A stretch of 53,098 bases of DNA from Scleroderma bovista (GCA_037178675.1 JAYMGJ010000467.1:1-53098), one strand, 5' to 3'. Positions 10,621 through 22,833 are shown, counted from the first letter of the stretch. The notes: a model not told the origin generated them from the sequence alone. Made by a program: numbers and translations.

Positions 10621-11560
10621 ATTCAACATGTCCAGGGAAGCGAGATGAATGATATAGGGAGATGGATGTGACAGGACTCTGGGATAAAAGGACCATATGC
10701 AGAGGACTCAGGAGACACAGAGACGACCAGGTATGAATTTTCAAGTCTAACAATAGACTTGAGACGACCAAAGTACGTGCGTGATGCAGGACTGACAAGG
10801 AGAATGCGCTGACCGAGAATGAGAGGGACTGGGGGAGCAGGCTGGGAAGATATGTACCAGACAGTACACAGGAGCTCAGGGAAAGGCTGTCCCAAGAGCA
10901 GGACATAGTGGAGATTTGCAGCAATAGTGGAGAAACGTTCCAGAGAAAATGTGGATTCCATAGTGAGTGATGAAGTGGGTGTCTGGATTGTGGGTGGAAT
11001 ATCTCCGTGGGAAATAAACAGATTTATGTCAGAACTTGACAGGCAGATAGACCACGGTCTAGGCTCCATGATGGTATAGTCACATGATTGATAGCTTCAA
11101 AAATGGTGGAGCTATTCAAAATATCGGAATGCTGGCACTGGGCACCTAAATTTGACATTTAGGTGCTAAAAATGATTCTTCCTTTTCTCCTTTGTTTCTC
11201 TATCGTTTCTTCTGCTTCTTTGGTTGTTCTGGTATGGGAGTTGGACTGCAGTAGGTTGCATTCCTCTCTCATACTGAAATGATCATCAATCCTTGGATTC
11301 TTCTGCTTCTTGGTGGTTCTCATGCGAGGGATGACTGCTGGACGTCGGCATTCATCTCTTGCTCCAGAATAGTCATTCTTGTGTGATAGATGGCTACAAC
11401 GAGCTTGTATTCATTCTTCGCATAAGGATAGTCTTGACTATTGCATGATATGGATAGCGAGGGCTGTTTGTATCCCTCAAGTCAGGACAATCTTTCAACA
11501 GATCTTGGGTGTGTTCTTTGCATTAATTTCATCGGCTAACTTTCTCCATGTCCACAGTAC
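10590..11560. repeat. Unknown dispersed repeat, copy 2
   Basis: Direct partner of 5900-6750, about 85% identical by eye, with the shared minus-strand frame intact. The two copies bracket the Harbinger pair, but I saw no TG...CA ends or target duplication that would make them LTRs. Confidence 0.65.
10624..11069 (-). CDS. Repeat-borne ORF, copy 2 (148 codons, function unknown)
   Basis: ATG at 11069-11067, open to the stop just before 10623. It starts MEPRPWSICLSSSD and contains LFISHGDIPP, LHYVLLLGQPFPEL, LILGQRILLVSPASR and ESSAYGPF. Against copy 1 the alignment runs about 145 codons without any indel, while about 15% of bases differ. That favours past coding selection over chance. The protein is rich in Leu, Ser and Pro with no membrane segment or catalytic motif I can name. 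It may be a repeat-encoded protein or a captured host exon. Confidence 0.4.
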
Positions 11561-11759
11561 CAAACACATTTGGTGTGTGACACTGCCATGAAAATCAGCA
11601 AATAACAAATGCAGGGGAGACAATGAATTCAAGGAGACCGAAGAGGGGAGGAAACAGTGCATTGAAAGGCGCGAGAAAGCAGCAGTTTGACAGTGTAATT
11701 GAAGGGCTGAAATGAGGTGTCAGTAGGTGGGACAACGCGAGTGAGTGACAGCACACCGA
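11561..11759. other. Short spacer before the interrupted gene
   Basis: Purine-rich (GGAGACCGAAGAGGGGAGGA) with no visible gene. It may hold the 3' untranslated region of the minus-strand gene ending at 11760. Confidence 0.4.
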
Positions 11760-12461
11760 TCAGCGAAATCCATGCAGATACTGGAACTTGTCATTTTCAC
11801 TCGCAGACCCACTGCTTCTGGTAGACTTCCCTTTCCCCTTTGCACTGCTCTTGACGTAGTACTGTGCCTCGTCAACAATCTTCATGAAGTTTGCATCCGA
11901 AAGTGACATGATTGGCTCCAGAAGTCTTCTCGTCATCTCACCCCATGTCTGGACATTGAAGCCAAATGATTCGCTGTCAGGAATAATGGCCTCCCAAGTC
12001 CTACCAGTATCAGTTTTCAAGATGACCGCACATCTCTGTGGCTTTGCTCCAATCTCAATTTGTTCGAGTTGAAGGTTTCCATGCACAGTGAGAGTCAGCA
12101 CCCAACAAACCTGACAACAGATGAAAATCAATCCAGTGAAGGCAACAATAATATCATATAGAACACAAAGACTCACGGCAGTAGCAGCAAGAGCAAGTGC
12201 AACACGTGCAGTGATTGCCTCACTAGCTAACTTCGAAATTGGAACTTGGCCAGCTACAAAATTGAAATGCATTGCAAATGCTTGTACAGTTGCGTTTGCT
12301 CAAAATAGGCAACTCAACTATAGACAAAAACAAAATCGTAACTACACCTTCAATATTGCACAATCTGGTATTTTAACTATATGACTGTACTTTAGTAGCT
12401 TATAGCTTGAAGATTATCAGGAAAGATATTCGAAATTTAAAGATCTCAGTAGTCGACCCCC

Positions 12462-15400
12462 CAAAAAAGTGAACTTAATGCGGAGTTAGTCGGAGTTACC
12501 ATATATAGCGATCGGAGTTACCTTTTATAGACATAGCGAATTAAGTAATTCTCAGTTAATTAATATTCCAACATTCATCATGAGTGTTGGACCGCAGCGC
12601 CTGTGCGACTTGTATTGTTTGACAGCAAACTCTGCTTGGCGTGCATTGAGCCCCTTTCTGTGAACAGGTGAGGTTGAGTGAGGTTAAAAAATTTGTATTT
12701 CGTACCTGTAAGCATCCATGTAGCGCCAAGTTTTGCGAAAAAAAGCACGGATTGTCTTCACCGGACAATCATTTAAGATCTCCGGAACAAGACGCTTTGC
12801 TGTCTGAAATGTGCCGTCAGCCACCATCCGGAAGCCTGCGGTGAAGTTGCGGCCCATCAAGATCAGTTCCCACCATCCACACAGTTCAATGCTGAACACT
12901 CACGCGCTTTCATCCACCCCCAATACATTTCAATCGGATTCAACTCGCAGTGAAACTTGGGCAAAAACCAACATTTGTGCCCTGCCGCTTCAATCACCAG
13001 CTGTACAAGTGGTTTCTCTTCTTTGAAGTCTTGCTGATTCATGAGCATTTTCCGCATACAGCAATTGATCCTCAAGGATTCCTGGACAATGTCAAAATTG
13101 CTCTCACCTGGCTCGTCACCTCCTTCAGCTGCTGCCTGTGCTTCACGGCGCATCTGATCTTGTGCCTCACGAGACAGTTTACAGGTCTGACACTCCCCAA
13201 CTGCTTTCCCGCCATTCACTGCCTGCAAAACTGATATCAGGCCACGCTCCTCCAAAACACGGTGCATCCCCTTCGCCTGTCCACGGAACGCGAAGTCGGG
13301 ATGGTGTGGTGGAAGGTCTGATGGGAAGACCATCACCTGTCGCCTTCCACGCAATTCAGGATTTGGGTTGTCCACTGGAATAAAGGTGTCGTGCATCAAA
13401 CGCTGTTTTCCTCCCGGTCTAACATTCATATCTTTTGCATTCAGGGCATTTTTTGCAAATGCGCCATGTGCTGACGACTGGTCGAAGACAAATTCGGCGA
13501 CCGCATTTGGGTACTTCTGTTCAAAAATTGGAATTGTTCGTTTTACCTTATGCAACGTTCTGTAAGTATCTCTTCACACAGAATAATAAGACATCATGAC
13601 TCACTTGTTCAACAAGTTTTTCGTTTGTCCAGAATCCATCATTATTCTTTCCAGGGTAAATGATCTCACGAGCATCCAAAGAGCCCTTGAGTTGACGCTC
13701 TGCCGATAAGCTTGCATTTTCTTTTATTTCGCTTTCTGACAATGCCAGTCGCCCAGTTTGTTCAACGATAAAGTCCGAAATATGGACTGCACGGCCCTGA
13801 CCCTTTTTCCGTAAAGGCATCTTGCCATCACGCACATAAACCCGACGGCGGAGCTCATTTGCACGAACAATGCTCTCATCGTGCATGATCGGTACATGAA
13901 GCTGTTCACCAGGTCCAAGCTGTGGCTCGATTGGCTCAAGACTGTCGTCTCTGTATGTGCATCGTAACCTAGTAATATCTCACTATAAAAATATCCATGC
14001 AGTAACAAAGAGCTTACCTTTCATTCTGACCAAACTTATCCAGGAACTCTTTGCGGTATGCAACCACATCTTCCCGCTCATGGCCATCAACATAGATACC
14101 TTTTTTACATTCCTTTAACTCGTATCCAAGTTTTCTGAGCCATCTGCGAGCTGCACCATCTGATATTTTTTGACCTGCAGCATCAAGACCCAAGGATGGA
14201 AGAATAATGGTATTGACCTGCTTCATCAGAAGCAGTGGAGTGATCTGGCGAAACTGAGGTAAGAGAAATTCCCCCAATGAAATATATATGTATCTCACCT
14301 CGCCATCACGAAGTACTGTTAGGTATCGACGGACAGCTTGTGCAACACGCTCATCATTTAGTAGTGATGGATGGGCATGATGCTTCCCTGTGCTTAGGGG
14401 AGGTAGTGTTCGAAATTGGGCAACATATCGGTACAACTTGCGGATCTTGCGAGCAAAATAGGGCCCTTTTCCGACTGAGGTGGAAACGGTATGGCTGGCC
14501 TTGACCATCGGTGCTTTAATCCTTGGATTTTGCTTATATTTCTCCCAGAGTTCGATGAATTGCTGGAGTGAATTTAAGTGGAATAGTGCTGTAAATGACC
14601 TGTACTTTTTGGCATCATGCATGAGCCTTTTGACGCTTTCGATGACAGAGATTGACTCTGCCACATCATTGTCATCCTCGGTCACATCCAAAAAATCAGC
14701 GGCCACTATTGCCACTTCGCCCGCATCAGGTTCGGGTATAGGTAATGCATTGTCTGACTTATCTGAGCGAGTTGCTGGTTGGGAATCAGCCAGGGGCCTG
14801 GATTGGAGTTGAGAGCTGTGGTGTGGGTGGGACACAGCTGGCTCAGGAGGGTATTCAACAGTAGTGGCTTGTCCCATGCTAATGTGGGGCTCGTCATTTC
14901 CTACTGTCTGCTTTCGTGTGGGGACGAAAAATGCGGTGATTTTATGGTTATTTTGGGCAGCCCGTCGTAAAGCTCGCTCTCGCAGGTAGGTTCTGGTCCT
15001 CCCAGCTCCAGTATATGTTGGCATGGCAGTCTTTGGGAGTTTTATTGGCCGTTTACCCTGAGAGAAGGTATCCTGTCTCGCATGAATCCTAAGGTCAGGT
15101 TCGAGTGTGAACCTTGGACTCACAGAAGTCATAACACTTGCCCAGAATCTCTGTGCATGTGTTGCAGCCTTTCGTGCACACATCTCCACATAATCTGGGG
15201 TAGCTTCAATTTCAAACTCGGTGAGAATGTTTTCTTGATGTTTTCGTTTTTCACCTGTGCAAATATCACTTTCAGACTCATCAGAGCTCCAATGATCTGA
15301 TTCACTTCCATCTGACTCTTGTACATTGCAGTCCAGAAGACTGAATGACATGGAACAATCAGAATCAGTTGCATCGAAGTCATCTTCAGAGTCCAGTGGT

Positions 15401-15593
15401 TGATAGTTGGGGTCCAGAGTGAGGTCCAATAAGTCATCAACTAGACCATTATCAAAGTACTTGGTCCCAGAAGGGCGTTGACGCTTGGCTTGCTTCTGCC
15501 GCTTTGTTAGAGGGGGCATTTCGCTGCAATATCCCATGTTTCAGTTTTTCCGCCCCGAAAGTGAACAATTACATAAGCAGGGGCACTTTTTTG
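12462..15593 (-). mobile_element. IS630/Tc1-like DDE transposon inserted in an intron
   Basis: A 10-bp inverted pair, CAAAAAAGTG at 12462-12471 and CACTTTTTTG at 15584-15593, brackets the transposase. The left side also carries CGGAGTTA three times between 12480 and 12525. The true ends may lie a little further out. A TA target duplication was not confirmed. Placement within intron 12318-15788 of the flanking gene is the best evidence for the element's extent. Confidence 0.55.
12552..15537 (-). CDS. DDE transposase, IS630/Tc1-like with a long D-E insert
   Basis: ATG at 15537 (a second ATG at 15519 starts MPPLTKRQKQ and is equally plausible); stop TGA at 12554-12552. Exon 1 (about 500 codons) has a basic start, acidic Ser-rich stretches and a HTH-like end (ARRWLRKLGYELKECKKGIYVDGHERED). 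The catalytic part reads HDESIVRANE (first Asp), PLRKKGQGRAVHISDF, YPGKNNDGFW, FVFDQSSAHGAF (second Asp), then KFHCELNPIEMYWGW (Glu), RAFFRKTWRYMDAY and a basic tail. The last junctions fit: intron after WGWMKAR, and another after MDAYR. Between the second Asp and Glu lies an insert of well over 130 residues with GECQTCK and INCCMRK, far longer than the 34-39 residues of classic Tc1/mariner. No internal stop was seen, so this copy may be young. Confidence 0.8.
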
Positions 15594-15788
15594 AAAATGC
15601 AGAATTACGCTAATTAGAGGTACATTTCCTATCAAAATTTTAATCTGGAGGGCCAGAGACCAAAACTGAGCCCAGCCGAGAGGTGCTGTGTTTATGTGAA
15701 AAACACTGTAGTATGAATGGAGATCGCCAAATACCCGTCCATGCCTACCAAAGTTTTAGGCCAAGAATTGACAGTATTTTAAACTTAC
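15594..15788. other. Remnant of the interrupted intron
   Basis: Sequence between the transposon's right inverted repeat and the GTAAG donor at 15788. It has no coding continuity with either side and fits intron sequence. Confidence 0.4.
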
Positions 15789-17630
15789 CTTGTAATTGGT
15801 GTCTTCATTTTCACTGAATAAGTAATGGTTCCAGTCGAGCATGGTTGTCGTGAAGTCTTCTTGCTGTTCAATATTGTGAAAGTCAGTATCTTGTATAAAA
15901 AATGTTGCGATAATCATGATGGCTGTCGCAGCAAAGCTGCGCCATTCATTCAAGCGCTGCTTTGCCTGAGGTTGCACCGATCAAAAATCATCAGTAACAC
16001 AACTAGGATCCCAGTCTTGAAACATCTTACCACATGAAAGACCGCACCCTTAAGCGTACTATGATGCACTACTTGGTTGCGGTAAACCTCGTCCCAGATT
16101 GCTTGCATTGTGTCATGAAGATCTCCTGCCTCAATAGTCCATGGGTCAACATTCCCCCTGCACCAATGTGTGACTGAAGGAATGAAAACACCACACCACC
16201 TGTTTCCATCTTGACACCCAGGTGGAAGATTGCGATTAGTGAACTTGCTGCTGGTGCCGGTCCTTTGTTGGTTGGGAAGTTCCACAACTTCTTCTTCTTC
16301 CTTTGTTTTGGTGTGTTTCGATGGGGGAGCACAGGTTGATTGAGCATCTTCCATATCAGCCTATCAAGTGTAAGTTAAGTCATTCAACCCGATATAGTAG
16401 GTGTGGGATACCTGGGAGAGCGGAGGTCGTTTACTTCCTCTCTGAGGCGCCTGTGGCTCATCCTGATCATCCACTTCAATCACCCCAAAATCCGAGCTGA
16501 TCTGGTCATAGTATAATGATGCTTCACTCTTCAGAGGCTTTCCCAGTGCTGCTGGCTTGTGGATCACCATGCGTGGTTGAGATGGGGGAGGGGGGGTGAT
16601 GGAAGGGGAGGGTGAGTCATAAACGACTTCAACAGATACCTATTCAACTTGGTCACAATGCAGGAAATGGAAATGGCAACGTTCATGGAGACGACTTACC
16701 CCAGTACCAGTATTTCTTCTCTTGCCAATGTTGTCCCATGTAAAATTTTCTAATTTTGCTGAGTTGTTGTCTTCATCCAGATATGAAGTAGGTATAACTA
16801 TGCTGCTGACGCTTGTGGGTGTGGGTGGTGGCTGAGTGGCACTGGAGTGAGTAGACTTAGCACTCCCCTTGAGCCTATGGGATGTTGGGTTTGAAAGCAA
16901 AGAAGCGTGGGAAGTGACTCTTGTGGTATGAGCAACCTTAGTACTTCCATATTTCTCCTTCCAGTCCTTGACTTTTCTGACGCCCGTGATGTTGTTCTTC
17001 GCAGAGCTAGGTTGTATATTGAAGAAGTCCCAGTAAAAAAGAACGGTTTCAGTGAGTAGGAGCATTTTTGGGAATAGTGATGGGAAATGGTACAACTGAC
17101 GTGCTGTTCTCAGGGCATTGTTGCAAGGAGGCATTTTGGGCCACATCAACAAGGTCCATGTCATCATTTTCTGTGCACGTTGCTTCTTCCCCTTGACAGC
17201 TTCATCACAGGCTTCTGCATTATCTTCAACATACTCCTCTTGCTTGGTACCTTCAATATCGTCAACAGGCTCTTCAAGTTGCTCGTCAACACCTGGAAAA
17301 TGAGTCTGGTAAGTTCTACCAGTCAACTTTGTGACATGATCACTCACCATGTGTTACTACAGCCAGCCTTTGTGACAGCGGTGCCTTGCGAGGCTTTGGC
17401 TGATGGCATGCTGTCAGTAAATCCTTCTCTGCCTGGGTTCCTTCACTAATGATTTCAGCGACCTGTTTTATGGTATGAGCTTGAACACTTTGTTGTTCAT
17501 GTTTCTCCCACTCTTTCCGAGCATTGTCTTGACGCTTTTGCTCCAAGGTACAGTGCTTTTGGATTGTGTCAAGGACAATTTGGCCAGGATGTTGATTGGC
17601 ATTCTTGGCATGGGTGACAGGACATGACAT

Positions 17631-17850
17631 TTAGTCCAACGGTACAGATGGACGAAGGGAGTATTTTAGGTTTTGTGTGTCTTCTGGCCCACAACCGAGA
17701 AAAAGTCTTCCCACCCTCAGGCTGTCACAACTTAGCCAATAATTTCTCTAACCGCATTGATATTGAAGTACCCATTTTCTCTCAAGTACCACTGAAATAC
17801 AACGAGCATACACTGCCCATTGGATTCCATGCTGATTTTCTAGCTGCCGT
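17631..17850. promoter_or_regulatory. Short divergent spacer between the interrupted gene and Plavaka
   Basis: The minus-strand gene starts at 17630 and the first recognisable Plavaka exon at about 17850 on the plus strand, so any promoters must share or overlap this interval. No clear TATA box was identified; this rests on position only. Confidence 0.25.
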
Positions 17851-20800
17851 CGTTCATTCAAGTCACTTCATGGCCTCAAGGCACACCTTCACACTATCCA
17901 TAACCATGACTTTAATGAATCCCATGATGACACTCAACAGCAGCAACCTCCCCCAGATGTTTTAAGGGACTGCCATGAGAAGCTGACAGGTTAGCTTCAT
18001 TTCTACTTGTGTACTCACTGATTTATATTGTGCAGGAAGGATTTGTAGTGAGAATGGCATGGATATTCCTCAAGACTTGCTGCCTCCGCCCCATACTCCC
18101 CAAGGTCCAGAAGATTGGACACCATACCGAAACCGCCTGGAATTTGAGACTGCACAGCTGCTTTTTTCTGACGTGCAGATGTCAGCAGGTAATGTTGACC
18201 ATTTACTTCACTTATGGGGTGTGTCTCTTGCAGCCTACGAAGATAGTCCGCCATTTGCTGGCCACAAGGACCTCTATACAACTATTGATGCAACCCCAAT
18301 AGGCGATGCTCCATGGAAGAGTTTCGGACTTGGGTACAGTGGTGACAAGCCATCAGTGGACGTGCCCTCATGGATGGATAAGACGCATGATGTCTGGTAT
18401 CGGGACCCTCGAGCTGTGATCAAGAACATCTTTTCCAATGTCGATTTCAACGAGAAATTGATTACATGCCCTACCGTGAGTTTTCCAAAGACAGCTCACA
18501 AAGGTATAAAGATTTTATGTCAGGCGATTGGGCTTGGGATCAGGCTGTGCATATGAGTTACCTTATTGCTAATGGGCACTCTAATAACTAACCATCTTTT
18601 CAGGATGAAATCTCACAGGACGCACAGGCCGAGGGTGCAATGTTTGTTCCCATCATCCTTGGAAGCGACAAAACAACTGTGTTGGTCGCTACAGGCCAGA
18701 ATGATTACTGGCCCATGTACCTTTCTGTTGGCAATGTTCACAATCATGTCCAGCATGCACACTGTAATGCCATTGTTCTACTGGCATTCTTACCTATTCC
18801 AAAAGGTACATTTATCTTCAATCATCTCCCTTGCACCTACTAATCTGCCTCCAGCGGCCAAAAAATGCTCCAATGACATCAGCTTCCACAAGTTCAAGAA
18901 ACAAATCTTTCATACAGCACTTGCCCATATTCTTTGGCTGCTCAAACATGGCATGACAACGCCAGAAGTTCTCCATTATCCAGATGGCCATTTTTGTCGT
19001 GCCATCTATGGCATTGGACCTTATATTGCTGACTACCCTGAACAAGTTCTACTTGCCTGTATTGTACAGAACTGGTGTGGCCAGTAAGTAGATATAGATT
19101 GAACTCACTCATGCACACCTGATGGCCCACTTCAGATGTACAGCATTCCCGAACAATTTGGATGAAGGTGGCGCACCCCGTTCCCATGCACTCACCGATG
19201 CGCGAAAAGAGGCATTTTCATTTGTTGAACTATGAGATGAATGGGGCTTGGATGCGGAAGTTACAGTATGAACTTTACTATATCAAATTGATGACAACTC
19301 ATTCATTCACAGCCATTTACTGACGAGTTTTCCCGTGCCAGCATTTATTTACTATTGGCACCTGACATCCTACACCAGGTAATCAAAGGTGCCTTCAAGG
19401 ACCATTTGGTTGAATGGGTCACAAAGTACCTCGAGCAGGAGCATGGGAAGGCCGGCGCAAAGGCTATTTTAACTGATATTGATCAACAGTAGGGTGTTGC
19501 TTCACTCAGAGTCAAGCATTTACTAATCCTTGGGTGATAGTATTTCAGTTATTCCACCATTTTCAGGTCTGCGCCGTTTCCCTGAGGGGCGGGGATTCTC
19601 GCAATGGACAGGTGATGACTCAAAGGTGCTTATGAAGGTTTACCTGCCGGCCATTGAGGGGCACATCCCCTGTGATGTTGTTCATACTTTTTGGGCATTT
19701 TTAGAGTTTTGTTACCTTGTTTGCCAGGATGTCATCACTGACCAAACATTAATGGAACTTCAGTGTGCACTCACACGATTCCATCGGTATCGCGAAATAT
19801 TCTGCATGCTAGGTGTCTGTCCAGATGGATTTTCACTTCCCCATCAACATTCCCTTGTTCACTATGAGGTGCTCATCAGGCTATTTGGTGCCCCGAATGG
19901 TCTTTGCACGTCAATTACGGAGTCCAAACATATCAAGGTGGTGAAAGAACCATGGAGGCGCTCCAGTAAATTTAAGGTGCTTGGTCAAATGCTGTTGATG
20001 AATCAATGTTTGGACAAACTTGCGGCAGCAGTGATTGATTTTGAAAAGCGTGGAATGCTCAAGGTTTCGGTCGCATCAAGTCACATCCAGCATCTATGTA
20101 ACATTGACGTGTCATTGACATGTCATTACTATTGAACTGATTCAACTTCACAGGTGGCCGTGGAATTGATTCTGCTCATGCCTACCAAGAGGCTGAGCCA
20201 GAGGGCGACCAGTTCAATGACACCAACGATGCTGGTGTCATTGACGTGAGGTTGGGAATTATTCATTCTACAGTTAAACTAGGAACTCCTGGTATGTCAA
20301 GTCCCTGTGCTTTATTACATGCTTTGGTGCTAATTAGAGCAGCACGAAACCGTGCTACAAAAATCCTTGCGCTTGCAGATGAACTTGGCATACCAGTGTT
20401 GCCTGATCTTATTCGGGATTTTTTGTCTCACCAGCTCGATGCTGACACTGGCCTCCAGCACCTGATGACGTCCACTGGCTGAGTACGAGTTTCTCATTCT
20501 GCTAGTGCAATCTTCATTTCCCCAAGTGATCCATGTGGGATTGGCTGCACGTGCCACGAACAGATCAGAGCAACACCTTCTTGGTACCACGGCCCAGAAC
20601 GCTATGAAACAGTATTTGAGAATACAGATGATGGGTGTGAAGGTATGCTGGGTATGCATGTTGCATGGGTTCTCTGTCTTTTCGTGCTACCATGCACAGA
20701 TGGGTTATCTTATCCCTGTGCCCTTATACATTGGTTTGACTACATTGCAGAAGATCCTGATGAACTAACTGGGATGTGGATGGTGAAACCATCCTTGGCC

Positions 20801-20983
20801 AACAGAACTCGCGACCTTGCTGTCATTCACATCGACACCATTGTCTGGGCTGCTCATTTAATTCCAATTTTTGGTTGGGAGCGTGTTCCGCCATTCGTCA
20901 CCTTTCATAACTCCTTGGACACCTACCACGGTTTCTATATCAACCACTTTGTGGACCATCATGTGTTTGAGTTGTCATTTTAA
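17850..20983 (+). pseudogene. Plavaka-type transposase, two in-frame stops
   Basis: Plus-strand multi-exon gene ending at TAA 20981-20983. A finger-like start (CRRSFKSLHGLKAHLHTIH, about 17850) runs into an exon ending at the intron near 17990-18034. Then come PPHTPQGPEDWTPY, FETAQLLFSDVQMSAGNVDHLL, TIDATPIGDAPWKSF, VWYRDPRAVI, AEGAMFVPIILGSDKTTV, GNVHNHVQHAHCNA, LAPDILHQVIKGAFKDHLVEW, GLRRFPEGRGFSQWTGDDSK, then ITESKHIKVVKEPWRRSSK. The C-terminal domain includes LADELGIPVLPDLIRDFL, ATPSWYHGPERYETVF and DELTGMWMVKP. These are hallmarks of the fungal Plavaka family. TGA at 19233-19235 sits where Trp is expected (EL-DEWG). TGA at 20480-20482 sits where Arg is expected (TG-VRVSHSASA). The rest keeps frame, so inactivation looks recent. 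Confidence 0.85.
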
Positions 20984-21058
20984 TCTAAAGAGCCTCACTG
21001 GTGCCAGCCCTTAACCCACCTATTTCCTTCCGCCAATGAAGAAGTCGACCCTACCACC
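20984..21058. other. Plavaka 3' flank, target of the gypsy insertion
   Basis: Short flank ending in CCTACCAC. The retrotransposon inserted here, splitting this flank from its continuation at 33138. Confidence 0.5.
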
Positions 21059-21063
21059 CACCG

Positions 21064-21402
21064 TGTTACGGTCCGACTTTTTATCTTATCTTAGTGTACA
21101 GCCTCTATCTTATCTACCTAGTCTAGACTTGTACCTCGTGCCGTACACGCTGCCACCCTTGACATCATTACGCATAGCCTTAGCTCCACAGTGATGTCAT
21201 TACATAGCCTTCTACCTGCACGTAGCCTCATGGATAGCCTCGCGTAGCCCTCGTGTGTAGTAGTATATATACCGTGTAATCTAGCACCCAGAGGCTCCCC
21301 ATTCAAGCTCATCTTGGGTCTTTGCTCTAGATACTCGCGTCCTATTCTCTCAGAGTCTTAGCGTGTGGTCGGGTCCTTGGTGTTTTGCCTAGGGTCGTCT
21401 CA
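21064..21402 (+). repeat. Outer 5' LTR
   Basis: 339 bp, TG...CA. It is shorter than the other three because 32 bp (the ATCTTATCTAATCTGCGATT segment) is missing, probably through the flanking ATCTTATCT direct repeats. A TATATATA box lies about 30 nt before the predicted transcript start ATTCAAGCTCA (21301). Confidence 0.85.
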
Positions 21403-22216
21403 CCTGAGCTCAAATCTAAACCATCTACTTGTTCTTCCACGCGCTGTTCCCCAGCCTAGTAAAGGGAAACTATACCCGGACTCCAGGGTTAAGGAGCTTC
21501 TTCTTCACACCTTCTGTTTCGTTCACGGCCAGCCTTTAGTGCCGTTCCTGTAGTGCTTCGGCATTGGGAGTTCTTAGCACCGTTACCTTTACGTACTGTA
21601 CACCAGCCCAGGGTCGTGCCTGGTGTCTGAAGGTCGGCACCCGTTCAAGAGAGGTTTGCAGCCTCAAGGCGATTGAGACATACGTACTCAGTAGTTCCTG
21701 CGTCTGTGCAGAGGTAGACCTTGTGATCTGCAGCCACTAGCCACTTGTTCTCTGCATAGCTGTGCCACTGCCCTGACCCGGCGAGCGCGACAGGCGAACA
21801 GAGTCTTGTGCTTAGTTTAGTGGAACACCTGTGGGGATCTAGTCCCAAGTAACCTTACTTCTACGTCACCCCTTACGTTAGTCACCATACCTTACCAGTT
21901 CCCTCGTCACCTCGTCAAAGCGCAACAGGAGCGCTTGGCGATCATCTACGGTCCCCGCCCTGACACCCTTGTCAAAGTACAAGAAAGGGAGTCAGCGATC
22001 GAAGAAGAGTTTCAGTTCACCAATGCCGTTGCCGCCTACAGTCGCCTTGTTAGCGACTTCGAAATCCAAGTCCTCCTTGGCTTCCACCGTTCCCTTCCTG
22101 TCCTGCCCCTGCCAGACCTCCCACTCGCTCGCTGCCGCACGTTCCGGTCCTCCCATCTTCGACCAGTTAAACAAAGACCTACCCCCTATTCCCGCCTCCA
22201 CCCCTACTAGGTCGTC
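21403..22216 (+). other. Outer element leader with a conserved short frame
   Basis: The primer site copy TGAGCTCAAAT lies at 21405-21415. A frame without an early ATG (from about 21880 to stop 22208-22210) encodes an ERLAIIYGPRPDTL and YSRLVSDFEIQVLLGF peptide nearly identical to that of the inner element at 23310-23639. It ends six bases before the gag ATG. Confidence 0.5.
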
Positions 22217-22460
22217 ATGGCAGACCTCAACCAGCTCCTCGGACAGCTTATCCAGGGGCAAATCAACCTCCAAGCACATATCGCAGCCCTTGCGGCTGCA
22301 CAGCCTCAGCCTGCACCGCCGCCGTGCAAGAAGGTGGTTGTGGATCCCGGGAGTTATGACGGCTCTCCCCAGAAGTTCCACGAGTGGTGGTCCAAGGTCA
22401 AGATCTGGCTTCAGATCTCGATGGAGGGGGTGACCGACGCCCAGGTCACTGCAGCGGTAC
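22217..22460 (+). pseudogene. Outer gag, 5' fragment (broken by the inner element)
   Basis: It starts MADLNQLLGQLIQGQINLQ and runs to AAVL, where the inner LTR begins at 22461. It matches the inner gag almost residue for residue (KKVV-DPGSYDGSPQKFHEWWSK-KIWLQISMEG). The remaining codons read through into the LTR are not real gag. The next recognisable outer gag is at about 28771, so roughly 400 bp of gag are missing beyond the insertion. Confidence 0.8.
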
Positions 22461-22831
22461 TGTTACGGTCCGACTTTTTTATCTTATCTAATCTGCGATT
22501 AGATAGCGTTTATCTTATCTTAGTGTACAGCCTCTATCTTATCTACCTAGTCTAGACCTGTACCTCGTGCTGTACACGCTGCCACCCTTGACATCATTAC
22601 GCATAGCCTTAGCTCCACAGTGATGTCATTACATAGCCTTCTACCTGCACGTAGCCTCATGGATAGCCTCGCGTAGCCCTCGTGTATAGTAGTATATATA
22701 CCGTGCAATCCAGCACCCAGAGGCTCCCCATTCGAGCTCATCTTGGGTCTTTGCTCTAGATACTCGCGTCCTATCCTCTCAGAGTCTTAGCGTGTGGTTG
22801 GGTCCTTGGTGTCCTGCCTAGGGTCATCTCA
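22461..22831 (+). repeat. Inner 5' LTR
   Basis: 371 bp, TGTTACGG...ATCTCA. It holds TATATATA (22693-22700) and, about 30 nt later, ATTCGAGCTCA (22730-22740), the likely start of the transcript. Confidence 0.9.
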
Positions 22832-22833
22832 CC

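Larger units (their letters stand above)
11760..17630 (-). pseudogene. Uncharacterised basidiomycete gene with a transposon in one intron
   Basis: The first part (17630 to 15789) has an ATG at 17630-17628, a coiled-coil start (EKHEQQSVQAHTIKQVAEII) and intron 17293-17347. A disordered Ser/Thr-rich middle follows, then a conserved region with FTNRNLPPGC, VTHWCRGNVDPW, AIWDEVY, LNEWRSF and LFSENEDTNYK. That exon ends at a GTAAG donor (15788). The matching downstream exon is not adjacent but at 12317. It reads ATVQAFAMHFNFVAGQ, then after intron 12111-12176 WVLTLTVHGNL and WGEMTRRLLEP, ending at 11760. Phase is kept across the roughly 3.47-kb intron, which now holds a whole DDE transposon. A TGA at 12302-12300 replaces an expected Arg just after the acceptor. 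I know this protein type only as a repeated hypothetical family of mushroom genomes. Confidence 0.6.

Noticed and set aside
5900..11560. The two direct repeats as LTRs of one large retrotransposon
   Set aside because: No TG...CA ends, target duplication, primer site or retrotransposon proteins between them; the middle holds a DNA-transposon pair.
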